Positions 51,150 through 59,513 of a DNA stretch of 64,000 bases are shown piece after piece. Origin of the DNA: Burkholderia stabilis. Its GTDB lineage: Bacteria > Pseudomonadota > Gammaproteobacteria > Burkholderiales > Burkholderiaceae. The notes under the pieces were generated by a model that saw only the letters and a program-made list of their open reading frames with translations, had not been told where the DNA came from and did not search any database. Made by a program: the position numbers and the translations under genes. The stretch is from NCBI RefSeq assembly GCF_001742165.1, contig NZ_CP016443.1, positions 2,356,001-2,420,000 of the forward strand, written 5' to 3'. The stretch's first letter is position 1; each line of letters opens with the position of its first letter.

Positions 51150-51366
51150 AACGCTTGCTCGTCGTGGATGCCCAGGCGGCGGATTTTAGCGCCTGGGCGC
51201 GGGATGTGTCCGAGGCGGCCGCGCGGGAAAAGGGGGCGGACTGGTTGGCACCGATGTCGCCGGGCCTGTCGGGTGGCCGGATGGCGATGCCCGATACGGC
51301 GCCCACTTGCGATGATGCGCGCACTTGTGTGAAATAGCGCCCCCACAACATTCGTCAGGCAGCGCC

Positions 51367-51858
51367 ATGATTTCGTTCGATGCAGGGAGTCACCGTTTCA
51401 ACCTGAGGGCGGCCGCCGTCATCGTTCAACGCGAATACGTGCTGCTGCATCGCGTCGACGGCGACGACTTCTGGAGTCTCCCCGGCGGACGCGTCGAGCC
51501 GGGGGAGCCGGCCGCGCATACGGTCGTCCGCGAAATGCGGGAAGAGATCGGCGCGTCGGTCCGGGCCGGGAAAATGCTGTGCATCGCGGAAAACTTCTAC
51601 ACGCACGCCGGCCGGCAACACCATGAGGTCGGTGTCTATTTCGCGGCGGAGCTGGAAGCCGGCTCGCCGTTGTCGGATGTGACGACGGCGCATCGCGGCG
51701 CCGAAGCCGACAAGGGGCTGACGTTCGCATGGTTCCTGCGCGATCGCCTGTCCGAAATCGACGTGCAGCCTGCATTCCTGCGCGAATTGCTCAATGCCGA
51801 TCGTCACACGCTCGCGCACGTCGTCCAGCAGGACGAGCATTACGAAATCGCGTACTGA
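51367..51858 (+). CDS. Nudix hydrolase
   Basis: 163 residues from the ATG at 51367; the frame upstream to 51325 is not needed. The Nudix box reads 'GGRVEPGEPAAHTVVREMREEIGA' (about 44-67; G-x5-E-x7-REUXEEXGU with Arg, two Glu), in a beta-grasp-like core beginning 'RAAAVIVQREYVLLHRVDGDDFW'. It hydrolyses a nucleoside diphosphate linked to another moiety; substrate unknown. It is upstream of a small unknown gene on the opposite strand with which it shares a hairpin. Confidence 0.9.
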   Translation: MISFDAGSHRFNLRAAAVIVQREYVLLHRVDGDDFWSLPGGRVEPGEPAAHTVVREMREEIGASVRAGKMLCIAENFYTHAGRQHHEVGVYFAAELEAGSPLSDVTTAHRGAEADKGLTFAWFLRDRLSEIDVQPAFLRELLNADRHTLAHVVQQDEHYEIAY

Positions 51859-51893
51859 CATCAGGTGACATGAAGCGGGCGGATCGTTCGCGG

Positions 51894-51920
51894 GTGACGA
51901 GCGACTTTGTCGCTCGTCAC
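51894..51920. terminator. Hairpin between convergent Nudix and small unknown genes
   Basis: A perfect 12-bp stem (GTGACGAGCGAC at 51894-51905; complement 51909-51920) with a TTT loop lies 36 nt past the Nudix stop. Its right arm contains the stop codon of the minus-strand gene. No U-run follows on either strand, so it is a non-classical, bidirectional termination or stabilising structure. Confidence 0.55.
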
Positions 51921-52219
51921 GTTCGTGCATCCGCAGTGCGTTTCGCCACGCGCCAGGTCGTGCGCGCCGCGTCCTCGGGCCGCAGCAGCCATCGCTTCGC
52001 GACGATCGCGTGGCGCTTGTGCGTGACGTAGGCATCGACGGCGAGTTCGAGCGTGTCGTCGTCGAGTCTGGCGAGCGTTGCGGACGCGCCGGAGCCGTCG
52101 GCGAATTCGATCACGGCGGGATGGGGTTCACCGATGCGAGGCGCGTTTTTGCCGAACGTCACGATGCTGCCGGGGTATAGGTGCGAACGGGTTGTGCGCA
52201 GCAGCAGGGCGGTGGACAT
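51917..52219 (-). CDS. Hypothetical protein (100 aa)
   Basis: 100 residues from the ATG at 52217-52219; the frame continues to 52318. The protein is soluble, with alternating strands ('TLARLDDDTLELAVDAYVT') that look like a small beta barrel. No family recognised. It is convergent with the Nudix gene and 105 nt from the first IS element's left end. Confidence 0.55.
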   Translation of the reverse strand: MSTALLLRTTRSHLYPGSIVTFGKNAPRIGEPHPAVIEFADGSGASATLARLDDDTLELAVDAYVTHKRHAIVAKRWLLRPEDAARTTWRVAKRTADART

Positions 52220-52321
52220 TGAAGGCGGCTCCGGAAGAAGCGTGCCCGGGTGACGCGCGCGGCGTTCCGGAGCAGATGCGACAGCGTGCGTCATACCGCT
52301 ATATGCGGAATTGAACATTAC

Positions 52322-52324
52322 TAA
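52322..52324. repeat. Left target-site duplication TAA of IS-A
   Basis: TAA precedes the left inverted repeat, and an identical TAA (53239-53241) follows the right repeat. A 3-bp duplication fits IS5-family elements of the TNA-targeting type. Confidence 0.7.
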
Positions 52325-53238
52325 GAGACGGTTTCAAAAAGGCCCCGTGGGGCTGTTAACTTTCGCGGTGAGCTGTTAACCTCAGGCATCGGAACAACCG
52401 AGACTGAGGAGATGGCCAAGCCGATCATCGACGATGAATTGTGGACACTGATCGAGCCGTTACTGCCGCCACCCAAGCCGCGGCGCGAGAAGAACCCGGG
52501 CCGCCTGCCTGTTTCGAATCGCGCCGCGCTGACCGGCATCCTGTTCGTTCTCAAGACCGGACTACGCTGGCGCGACCTGCCGGCCGAGATGGGATGCGGC
52601 TCGGGCGTGACATGTTGGCGCCGGCTGCGCGATTGGCAAGCAGCCGGTGTCTGGGATCGCTTGCACGAGCTACTGCTCGCAAAGCTGCGCGCAGCGGACC
52701 AGATCGACTTCTCACGAGCCGCCGTCGATTCATCATCGATTCGCGCCGTTGGGGCAGGCCAAAAACTGGGCCAAACCCCACCGATCGCGCGCGACCCGGT
52801 TCCAAGCACCACATCGTCACCGACGCCAACGGTACGCCGCTCGCCGCGATCCTGACCGGCGCGAACGTCAACGACGTCACGCAATTGCTGCCGCTGATCG
52901 ACGCGATTCCGCCGATCCGCGGATTGCGTGGCCACCCATTGCAGCGGCCGCGTGTGGTCTACGCGGATCGCGGTTACGACTCCGAGCGACATCGGCGCGC
53001 GTTGCGCGATCGCGGTATCGAGCCAGTGATCGCCAAGCGCCGTACCGAACATGGCAGCGGCCTTGGCAAATATCGCTGGGTCGTCGAACGCACGCATGCC
53101 TGGCTGCATCACTTCCGTCGTCTCCGTATTCGTTTCGAGCGCCGTGCAGACATTCACGGCGCGTTCCTCAAACTCGGTTGCTGTCTGATCTGCTGGAATA
53201 CCCTTCGGCGGGCCGATCAGTCTTTATGAAACCGTCTC
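52325..53238 (+). mobile_element. IS5-family insertion sequence with two-frame transposase (IS-A)
   Basis: 914 bp with perfect 12-bp terminal inverted repeats GAGACGGTTTCA (52325-52336) and TGAAACCGTCTC (53227-53238) and a TAA duplication. It carries one transposase split between two overlapping frames that join by a -1 frameshift. Length, repeats, target and transposase type put it in IS5 (IS427/IS1031-like groups). The ends and both domains look intact, so it may be active. It abuts another IS5-family element at 53242. Confidence 0.9.
52412..53229 (+). CDS. IS5-family transposase, read through a -1 frameshift (orfA/orfAB)
   Basis: Frame 1 (52412-52855, 147 codons) supplies the N-terminus 'KPIIDDELWTLIEPLLPPP' and the HTH-like region. 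The catalytic half is in the -1 frame, ending at 53229 ('VVYADRGYDSERHRRALRDRGI' in part: YADRGYDS; 'VVERTHAWLHHFRRL'; DDE residues). The slip site is CCAAAAAC around 52759-52766: reading CAA AAA, then slipping back one A, joins 'VGAGQK' to 'TGPNPTDRARPGSKHH', the expected IS5 continuity. Start ATG has GAGGAG-like spacing (ACTGAGGAG). The N-terminal product alone could act as an inhibitor. Confidence 0.85.
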
Positions 53239-53241
53239 TAA
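53239..53241. repeat. Right TAA duplication of IS-A, also part of the CTAA duplication of IS-B
   Basis: CTAA at 53238-53241 is repeated at 54452-54455. The TAA here is at the same time the right duplicate of IS-A and, with the final C of IS-A, the left duplicate of IS-B. Confidence 0.75.
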
Positions 53242-54451
53242 GGAAACGCTGATCAATGGACCAACTTCCGAAGTTGCAGGCGAGATGGCTTCAAATTTTC
53301 TGGATGACGAAGCGAATCGGCGCTCAATTCAGTGAATTTGGCGCGTAAGCGAGCCTCCCCTGCTCGCATTTTTCATACGCATGACGGACTGCTCCCATGG
53401 ACCGATCGCAACAGATTTCGCGCAATCACCAGATTCGCCAGAGCGAACAGGCTGAACAGTTGCGCGGTGTTCTTGGCCAAGCCCTTGTATCGGGTCTTGC
53501 GATGCTGAAACAGATTCTTGACGATATGAAACGGATGCTCAACCCGCGAACGGATCTGCGCCTTGGTTCGCTCGAGCGCGATCACCAGGTCCTTCAGCGC
53601 TCCTTCTTGCATCGCCTTGATCTTTCCCCGCCTGGCAGCGACGTGCCACTTCACGGCCTTGCCCGCCATTTCCTCGCGCTTGTCGACGCCAATGTAGCCC
53701 GCGTCGGCGAACACCTGCTCTTCATGCCCGTGCAGCAGGGCATGAGCTTGCGATACATCCGACACGTTGGCCGCCGTGCCAACCACACTGTGAATCAGGC
53801 CCGAGTCGGCGTCGACGCCAATGTGGGCTTTCATGCCAAAGTGCCATTCGTTGCCCTTCTTCGTTTGATGCATTTCCGGGTCACGGCTCTTCCCGGCATT
53901 CTTGGTCGACGGCGGCGCTTCAATGATCGTCGCGTCAACCAGCGTGCCTTCCTTCATCATCAGCCCACGCTCGCACAGCGAGATGCCAATCTCGTCGAAC
54001 AACTTCCGTGTCAGTTCGTGTTCGATCAGCAGGCGCCGGAACTTCAACAGCGTGGTTGCATCAGGCACGTTCTCGATCGCCAGATCGATGCCGGCGAAGG
54101 CTCGCAGCGTGATGCTGTCATACAGCGCGTCTTCCAGTCCTTCGTCCGACAGTCCGTACCACTGTTGCACGAAGTAGATTCGCAGCATCCGCTCAAGGCC
54201 AATCGGCGGGCGACCTCGCGTGCCCTTCGGATAGTGCGGTTCGATGGCCGACAGCAAGCGCTGCCACGGAACGACCTTCTCCATCTCTTCCAGGAAGCGT
54301 TGGCGCCTCGTCACTCGCTTCTTGCCTGCAATTTCCGCTTCCGCGAAGCCGATCTGCCTCTTCATCGTCGTGGGTCCGTTCCGTGAGCTGTCTTCTAAAC
54401 GTCCTCGGCTACGTCTGCGATGACCGCCGAGCCGAATAAATCAGCGTTTCC
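53242..54451 (-). mobile_element. IS5-family insertion sequence (IS-B)
   Basis: 1210 bp with perfect 12-bp inverted repeats GGAAACGCTGAT (53242-53253) and ATCAGCGTTTCC (54440-54451), flanked by a 4-bp CTAA duplication (53238-53241 and 54452-54455). That is the YTAR target of the IS5 subgroup. It contains one single-frame transposase on the minus strand. Together with IS-A it forms a tandem pair without genes between them. Confidence 0.9.
53373..54365 (-). CDS. IS5-family transposase
   Basis: 330 residues. The N-terminal 'PWQRLLSAIEPHYPKGTRGRPPIGLERMLRIYFVQQWY' (in part: HYPKGTRGRPP, LERMLRIYFVQQ) is the IS5 group N-terminus. The DDE catalytic core is Asp in 'EGTLVDATIIEAP', Asp in 'QVFADAGYIGVD', and Glu in 'SRVEHPFHIVKNLF'. 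The gene is complete and spans most of IS-B on its minus strand. It encodes the cut-and-paste transposase for that element. Confidence 0.92.
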   Translation of the reverse strand: MKRQIGFAEAEIAGKKRVTRRQRFLEEMEKVVPWQRLLSAIEPHYPKGTRGRPPIGLERMLRIYFVQQWYGLSDEGLEDALYDSITLRAFAGIDLAIENVPDATTLLKFRRLLIEHELTRKLFDEIGISLCERGLMMKEGTLVDATIIEAPPSTKNAGKSRDPEMHQTKKGNEWHFGMKAHIGVDADSGLIHSVVGTAANVSDVSQAHALLHGHEEQVFADAGYIGVDKREEMAGKAVKWHVAARRGKIKAMQEGALKDLVIALERTKAQIRSRVEHPFHIVKNLFQHRKTRYKGLAKNTAQLFSLFALANLVIARNLLRSVHGSSPSCV

Positions 54452-54580
54452 CTAAACTGATTCACATAAGTGAATATCTAATTACAATTTTCAATTGTTT
54501 GACTTCCGCCTGATTGACGTCACAGATTCGTCATCCGTAGAATCCTCGATCAAGAACAACATAATTCTGAGAGAGGCGCC
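54452..54580. promoter_or_regulatory. AT-rich leader before a decayed vgrG start
   Basis: The 129 nt after IS-B are markedly AT-rich ('ttcacataagtgaatatc', 'aattgtttgacttc') compared with the chromosomal background, as is usual before T6SS accessory genes. A GAGAGGC lies seven nt upstream of the ATG at 54581. It looks like the leftover promoter of a vgrG gene. Confidence 0.5.
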
Positions 54581-54800
54581 ATGGATGCGCGCAGCATGAT
54601 CGACTTCGAACGACGTTCAGCTCAAGGCGCTGATTTCGCAGCCCGTCACGTTCTGGATTCAGCAGACCGACAAGACTTATTTTCCCCATCACGGTTATGT
54701 CCATACCGCAAGGAAACTGGGTGCGGATGGTGAGCTGGTCAAGCAGGGCATGTTCGACAAGACGGGACAGTTGCCGATCGATCATCAGGTATTTGCTTAA
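54581..54800 (+). pseudogene. vgrG fragment with internal deletion and frameshift
   Basis: The ATG at 54581 reads 'MDARSMIDF' like a VgrG start, then the useful frame jumps to one reading 'DVQLKALISQPVTFWIQQTD' and 'PHHGYVHTARKLGADGELV', the beginning of the VgrG beta-barrel ('LKxLIGQPVT...GYV...GADG'). The intervening ~50 residues are missing. The frame ends at TAA 54798-54800. It is a remnant of a T6SS tip protein and cannot make a functional one. Confidence 0.6.
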
Positions 54801-54981
54801 TCCCTCGTCGGACGCATGGCCTAGCAGTGGGGCCGGCATACAAGACGATCCCGCAGAAGCATTCAAGCGATGGGGAAAAATCATCACGCAGAACAAGGTC
54901 AATAAAAATCGAGGCTTGGATCCTGCCGCATCGCTTGTCGGGTTTTTGCGATCGTCCAACGACATTACCCGTAGTGATTGA
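54801..54981 (+). pseudogene. C-terminal fragment of a probable T6SS effector
   Basis: After the TAA the next frame reads 'NPSSDAWPSSGAGIQDDPAE' then 'AFKRWGKIITQNKVNKNRGL' and 'DPAASLVGFLRSSNDITRSD', ending at 54981, three nt before a Sel1 lipoprotein start. The upstream piece 'MFDKTGQLPIDHQVFA' appears to join it by a one-base shift at 54798. This looks like the tail of a larger effector, possibly a Tle-like lipase, fused to vgrG debris by deletion. Effector family not recognised with certainty. Confidence 0.4.
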
Positions 54982-54984
54982 GCC

Positions 54985-56037
54985 ATGACCCGGCACATTC
55001 TGATCGTTGCGCTTTCGCTCCTGTTGTGTGCTTGCACGAAAAAGGAACCCCCGGTGGCCTCAGCATCTGACATGAGCGCCGTGCGCGCCAATCTTGCTTT
55101 TACCTGTATGCATCAAGCGGACCATCTGCCGCCACTCGATCCGCAAGCCGACAGCCTGTTTCGTTACGCAAGGTATCTGGAGAAAAAGGACGGCCCGAAG
55201 GACTTCAACGATGTCGCCCGCTATTACAGGATCGCGGCGGAGCACGATCATTACAAGGCGAACCAGAACCTGCAATCACTTATCTCACAAGGGCTGGTTG
55301 ACTCACCGAACGCACCGACGGAGGTCGTCGACCTTGGCATGAAATTGGTCAAGCAAGGTATCCCAAGTGGTTATTACGATATCGGTCACTATCTTGAGAC
55401 AGGCTATGGATTGAAGCAGGACGCCGAAGGGGCATTGCAATATTTTCGCAAGGCAGCCGATCTTGGTAATCCGGAAGCGCAGTTCCATGTCGGAGATCTG
55501 CTTCTGCCCAATGACAAAGCTCCTGATATCGCAAGGCACATGTTGGCGTGTGCAGCCGATCAAGGATTTGGCGAGGCGGCAAACCTGCTAGGGGTCGACC
55601 AAAAGACGGGTGGGCTATATCCCGACGCCGCCAGGACTTTTCAGAAAGGCGTGAGTGCAGGCGATACCATGTCTGCGTCGTTCTTGAGAGACGGATTCAA
55701 GGGGCCGCCCCAATCGAATCAACTCGATTATCTCGACCTGCCGAACGATCCCGAGCGTTCGCGACGATACGATTTAATTGGCAAATTTCTCGATGCCAAC
55801 GATGGTCGCAGCCCCAAGGTTCCAGACATCGACAGGATCGTCCCACTGCCACCTGCCAAGCTCCCGCCGTGGGACGGCACGTTCCAGTGGCAAAAGGAAC
55901 AAGACGCAGCCAAGCCGGCGCAGAAGCCTTCGGACGAGCTCGTCAACGAGATGGCGAAAGCCAAGCATCTCGATCCAGCGACAGGGTTGCCGCTTGAGCG
56001 GCCGCTCCGTAACCCGCAGGAACATCGTTCGACATGA
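54985..56037 (+). CDS. Sel1-repeat lipoprotein with DUF6396-like C-terminus, probable orphan T6SS immunity protein
   Basis: 350 residues. A lipoprotein signal ends in 'LLLCAC', lipidated Cys17. Sel1-type helical repeats follow (about 55-230: 'YARYLEKKDGPKDFNDVARYY', 'GHYLETGYGLKQDAEGALQYF' and 'FHVGDLLLPNDKAPDIARHM'). The C-terminal ~110 residues ('RRYDLIGKFLDANDGRSPK' to 'LPPWDGTFQWQKEQ') match DUF6396-type ends of such proteins. In Burkholderia these are encoded after vgrG/lipase effectors and block the effector in the periplasm. Here the vgrG and effector are decayed, so the gene is orphaned. Its low-GC codon use also differs from the neighbours. Confidence 0.75.
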   Translation: MTRHILIVALSLLLCACTKKEPPVASASDMSAVRANLAFTCMHQADHLPPLDPQADSLFRYARYLEKKDGPKDFNDVARYYRIAAEHDHYKANQNLQSLISQGLVDSPNAPTEVVDLGMKLVKQGIPSGYYDIGHYLETGYGLKQDAEGALQYFRKAADLGNPEAQFHVGDLLLPNDKAPDIARHMLACAADQGFGEAANLLGVDQKTGGLYPDAARTFQKGVSAGDTMSASFLRDGFKGPPQSNQLDYLDLPNDPERSRRYDLIGKFLDANDGRSPKVPDIDRIVPLPPAKLPPWDGTFQWQKEQDAAKPAQKPSDELVNEMAKAKHLDPATGLPLERPLRNPQEHRST

Positions 56038-56345
56038 GCGATAGTGAAGAGTCGAAAAAGCAAACACATCCGCTGACCCTGATCGGTTTCGGCTGGTTGC
56101 TGTTCGTCGTTGGGCTGCCGTGTTGGGCGCTTCTCAGCGATGCGCTGCAGGTACTCGACCGGTTTGCCGAGTGGCCGAAAATGGCTGGAATTGCAGGCGT
56201 GCCGGTGCCTTTGTTGTTTGTCACTGCCTGGAAGTACGACGCAAGACGCACCGGCGAAATCGGTTGGCTGATGCTGGGCTGGTCTATTGGAGCCGGGATG
56301 GCGTGGTTGGCCATTTTTATTGGAAGTTTGGCGCCGCACGGCTGA
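56034..56345 (+). CDS. Small membrane protein after the Sel1 lipoprotein
   Basis: 103 residues, overlapping the lipoprotein stop by 4 nt (ATGA), so translation is coupled. Three hydrophobic helices ('LIGFGWLLFVVGLPCWALL', about 55-66, and 'WLMLGWSIGAGMAWLAIFIG') follow a short polar N-terminus. It resembles small helper proteins placed beside T6SS immunity genes, but no family is recognised. Confidence 0.6.
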   Translation: MSDSEESKKQTHPLTLIGFGWLLFVVGLPCWALLSDALQVLDRFAEWPKMAGIAGVPVPLLFVTAWKYDARRTGEIGWLMLGWSIGAGMAWLAIFIGSLAPHG

Positions 56346-56370
56346 TGATCTTATTTTCCCTGGAATCCAC

Positions 56371-57291
56371 ATGAATTCACAAACCCGGCCCGTCTCGTTA
56401 CCCGGTGCGGCAGCGCTCGTCGCAGCACTCATCATCACGGTGCTGTTTCTACCCAGCCTCTACGTGCAGTTGACGAAGTTCTCGCCAAGCTCGCAGATGG
56501 TGGTTATTCAACTGACCAGCTTCATCCAGAACCTGGTGTTTCGAACCGGCCTGGTTTATCTGATCGTTCGCTGGTACGGGGAGCATCGCGATCGGCTTGC
56601 GTTCCGGCGCCCCGCGCGGCTGCTGGCGGCCTATGCGTTGTGCCTGCTGGTCTGGCAGGTCGCGCAGATATTCATCATCCAGGTGATGATGCTGAGTCTG
56701 GTCGGCAATGGCGCCCATCTGACGGCGATCTTGACGCTCATCGCGCCGGTAAGTGCCGTCCTCTATGCGTGCGTGGCCTGGCTTGCGTGGTGGTTCGTCA
56801 CGCGCGTGTTTCGCAACGATGCGTTACCCGCCGAGGCGCCCCGCGGTCACGCAACGCGGTCCATCGCAGGCCTCGCGGCCTGGCTGTTCGCAAGCGTATG
56901 GCTGCTTTTGATGACGCAGACCGTGCCGATGCTGCTCGACACCTTCGACGACGACCTCATGCGCGTGATGTTCAGCTACGTTGGCGCGTTGGCGGTTCCC
57001 GCGGCGCTGATCTTTGCGGGAGCGAGGCTCGGTCTGCGTCGTGATCTCGTTCGACTGCACGGCTGGCGTTGGCTGGGCGCGTCGCTCGCGGCGATGGCAT
57101 CCACCGCGGTTCTGTTCTATTTGGCGTTGCAGTTGCTGGAGAGCCTGCTTGGGGTGAGCATGTTGTCCGGAGTGATGGCGATCGTTGTTCTCGGCGGGGC
57201 CTTTGTTGCTTACTGGGTGTGGTTCCGCGTGTTCTACGCTCCCGTGGGCCGCGAGACTGCGGAAACGTCTCAGGGATTGCCGTCGTCGTAG
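56371..57291 (+). CDS. Hypothetical multi-pass membrane protein
   Basis: 306 residues from the ATG at 56371. About eight hydrophobic helices ('AALVAALIITVLFLPSLYV', 'AAYALCLLVWQVAQIFIIQV', 'LTLIAPVSAVLYACVAWLAW', 'GLAAWLFASVWLLLMT' etc.) make it an inner-membrane protein. It follows the small membrane protein by 25 nt and probably shares its transcript. GC content is closer to the genome average than in the lipoprotein gene. No family recognised. Confidence 0.6.
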   Translation: MNSQTRPVSLPGAAALVAALIITVLFLPSLYVQLTKFSPSSQMVVIQLTSFIQNLVFRTGLVYLIVRWYGEHRDRLAFRRPARLLAAYALCLLVWQVAQIFIIQVMMLSLVGNGAHLTAILTLIAPVSAVLYACVAWLAWWFVTRVFRNDALPAEAPRGHATRSIAGLAAWLFASVWLLLMTQTVPMLLDTFDDDLMRVMFSYVGALAVPAALIFAGARLGLRRDLVRLHGWRWLGASLAAMASTAVLFYLALQLLESLLGVSMLSGVMAIVVLGGAFVAYWVWFRVFYAPVGRETAETSQGLPSS

Positions 57292-57373
57292 CAGCCGAAC
57301 GCGGATGGGGGCGATTCGCCGGCGCACGGCGCGACGGCGGATCACCGGAAGATTGCAGATCCCGACGCCCCCT

Positions 57374-58393
57374 TCAAACATGCCCCTCATGTTCGACCAC
57401 CCCACCGCGCCCGGCTCTTGCCGCGACCATCACCGTCGCCCCTGACGCCCGTGCCGCCCGCTTCGCCCACATCGCCGTCAGAATCGGCACGAGAATCGCT
57501 GTCACGAGACAAGCCGTCGCGACGATCGCCGTCGCGGCCGGCACCATCGGTTTGAACTTCGGAATCATCTCGCCGATGATCGCCGGGTTCCCGACCGCGG
57601 CGCCGGCCGTCGACGACGCGGCGAGCCCGGCCGTGCCGTTGCCGCCGCCGAGGAATTTATCGGCGAGGATCAGCGGCACGCCCGTCACGACGATCACCGC
57701 GAGCCCGAGCGCGATGCCCGGCAGCCCGCTTTTCGCGATCACGTTCAGATCGATGCCGTTGCCGAGCGCGAAGCCGAAGAACGGGATCAGCGGATGCACG
57801 CAGCGCCCGAACAGCTCGCGCAGGTCCGCATCGAGATTGCCGAGCGTGAAGCCGATCAGGAACGGCAGCACCGCACCGACGAACAGCCGCGTCTCGAACA
57901 CCGCGACGCCCGCCGCGCCGAGGATCAGCATGCTGACGAGCGGCCCCGATTCGATCGACATCAGCACGAACGCGCCGGCTTCCTCCTTGCTGCCGTACTG
58001 CTGCATCACGGCCGCGTAGAGGCCGCCGTTGGTCATGTCCATCGACGTCGTGATCGCGAGCAGCGACAGGCCCGCGAAGAGGCCGGTCCGGATGCCGTCG
58101 TCGGGGATGAACTGCGCGGCGATCACCGTCGCGAGCCACGCCACCACGATTTTCGTGGCGAGCAGCGTGCCCGATTTGCGCAGCACGACGCCCGTCGCGC
58201 GCAGGTTGATCGTCGCGCCCATGCAGAAAAACCAGACGGCGAGGATCGGCACCGTGCCCGCGATCAGGCCATTGGTGAACGAGCCGAAGTACTTCCCGGC
58301 GTTCGGCGCGAACGTGTGCACGCACGCGCCGAGCAGCATCGGGACCAGCATGAGTCCGCCGGGAATGCGGTCGATGGCCTGTTTCAGCTTCAC
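57374..58393 (-). CDS. kdgT: 2-keto-3-deoxygluconate permease
   Basis: 339 residues of the KdgT family with about ten helices. '[25 protein letters not shown]' in part ([12 protein letters not shown], near 27) and '[25 protein letters not shown]' in part ([10 protein letters not shown]) are the family hallmarks. It imports 2-keto-3-deoxygluconate with protons. The GTG start at 58391-58393 has GGAGGAG upstream. It is divergent from kduI, with palindromes between them, and belongs functionally with kduI-kduD-kdgR. Confidence 0.92.
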   Translation of the reverse strand: MKLKQAIDRIPGGLMLVPMLLGACVHTFAPNAGKYFGSFTNGLIAGTVPILAVWFFCMGATINLRATGVVLRKSGTLLATKIVVAWLATVIAAQFIPDDGIRTGLFAGLSLLAITTSMDMTNGGLYAAVMQQYGSKEEAGAFVLMSIESGPLVSMLILGAAGVAVFETRLFVGAVLPFLIGFTLGNLDADLRELFGRCVHPLIPFFGFALGNGIDLNVIAKSGLPGIALGLAVIVVTGVPLILADKFLGGGNGTAGLAASSTAGAAVGNPAIIGEMIPKFKPMVPAATAIVATACLVTAILVPILTAMWAKRAARASGATVMVAARAGRGGVVEHEGHV

Positions 58394-58672
58394 GTCTCCT
58401 CCGTGGACGTCGATGCGTCCCGTTGTCGAATGATGTCTGCTGACTGACTATAGGACATGATTCGGAACGGTGGTCCGTTTTTGTTGAATTCACGAATAGT
58501 CGTATACCCGTATCACTATAAATCCTTGATAAATATGGGCTTGAAGGTATTTTTGCGATGACCGAAAAATTCGGTTCGTCGTTCCGGAATTGAAAAATTT
58601 GTGCTTCAATTCATCGTATGACCACCGGCCGAACCGGCGTCGGCGGCCTGTCCATCCCCACGGAGAACCGGC
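58394..58672. promoter_or_regulatory. kdgT-kduI divergent promoter region with two dyads
   Basis: This 279-nt AT-rich spacer holds ACCGAA-N3-TTCGGT (58561-58575) and GAATTGAA-N10-TTCAATTC (58587-58612). Both lie 60-110 nt upstream of kduI. They are candidates for the IclR-type KdgR encoded downstream. Which one is bound cannot be told from one locus. Confidence 0.55.
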
Positions 58673-59509
58673 ATGGAAGTGCGGCAAGGCATACATAGCG
58701 AACACGCGAAGACGCTCGATACGGCCGGCCTGCGCCGGCATTTCCTGGTGGAGAACCTGTTCGCGCCGGACGCGCTGTCGCTCACCTACAGCCATATCGA
58801 CCGCATCATCGTCGGCGGCGCGTGGCCGGCCGAGCGGCCGGTCGAGGTGCCCGCGTCGCTTGGCGCCGCGATGGGCGTGAGTCATCTACTGGCGCGGCGC
58901 GAGCTGGGCGCGATCAACATCGGCGGGCCGGGCTGGGTCGAGGCCGACGGGCAGCGTCACGCGGTGGGCACCGAGGAGGCGATCTACATCGGGCAAGGCG
59001 CGCAGGGTGTCGTGTTCGGCAGCGACGATCGCGCGCATCCGGCGAAGTTCTACCTGAACTGCGCGCCCGCGCACACCGCGTATCCGACGCGCACCATCAC
59101 GCTCGCGCAGGCGTCGCCCGAAACGCTCGGCGATGCGGCCACGAGCAATCGCCGCACGATCTACAAGTTCATCGTGCCCGACGTGCTGCCCACGTGCCAG
59201 CTGTCGATGGGGATGACGAAACTCGAGCCGGGCAGCCTGTGGAACACGATGCCGTGCCATACGCACGAGCGCCGGATGGAGGTGTATTTCTACTTCAACC
59301 TCGCCGACGACGCGGCCGTGTTCCACATGCTCGGCGAACCGCAGGAGACGCGCCACGTGGTCGTGCACAACGAGCAGGCGGTGATCTCGCCGAGCTGGTC
59401 GATCCATTCGGGTGTCGGCACGAAGGCCTATACGTTCATCTGGGGGATGGTCGGCGAGAACCAGGTGTTCAAGGACATGGACCACATCGCCGTTGCCGAC
59501 CTGCGCTGA
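58673..59509 (+). CDS. kduI: 5-dehydro-4-deoxy-D-glucuronate isomerase
   Basis: 278 residues, the standard KduI length (~278). It converts 5-keto-4-deoxyuronate to 2,5-diketo-3-deoxygluconate in unsaturated uronate (pectin/alginate-fragment) breakdown. The cupin metal residues are in '[19 protein letters not shown]' (His-x-His-x4-Glu) and '[19 protein letters not shown]' in part (HSGVG). The ATG has GGAGA 7 nt upstream. It is followed after 4 nt by kduD. Confidence 0.95.
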   Translation: MEVRQGIHSEHAKTLDTAGLRRHFLVENLFAPDALSLTYSHIDRIIVGGAWPAERPVEVPASLGAAMGVSHLLARRELGAINIGGPGWVEADGQRHAVGTEEAIYIGQGAQGVVFGSDDRAHPAKFYLNCAPAHTAYPTRTITLAQASPETLGDAATSNRRTIYKFIVPDVLPTCQLSMGMTKLEPGSLWNTMPCHTHERRMEVYFYFNLADDAAVFHMLGEPQETRHVVVHNEQAVISPSWSIHSGVGTKAYTFIWGMVGENQVFKDMDHIAVADLR

Positions 59510-59513
59510 CACC

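Noticed and set aside
52325..54451. The two IS elements as a composite transposon
   Set aside because: They abut without cargo, belong to different IS5 subgroups and have different terminal repeats and target lengths.
54531..55091. 186-codon minus-strand frame over the vgrG debris
   Set aside because: The plus strand reads recognisable VgrG and effector-like pieces and the start of a lipoprotein here; the minus frame has no recognisable features.
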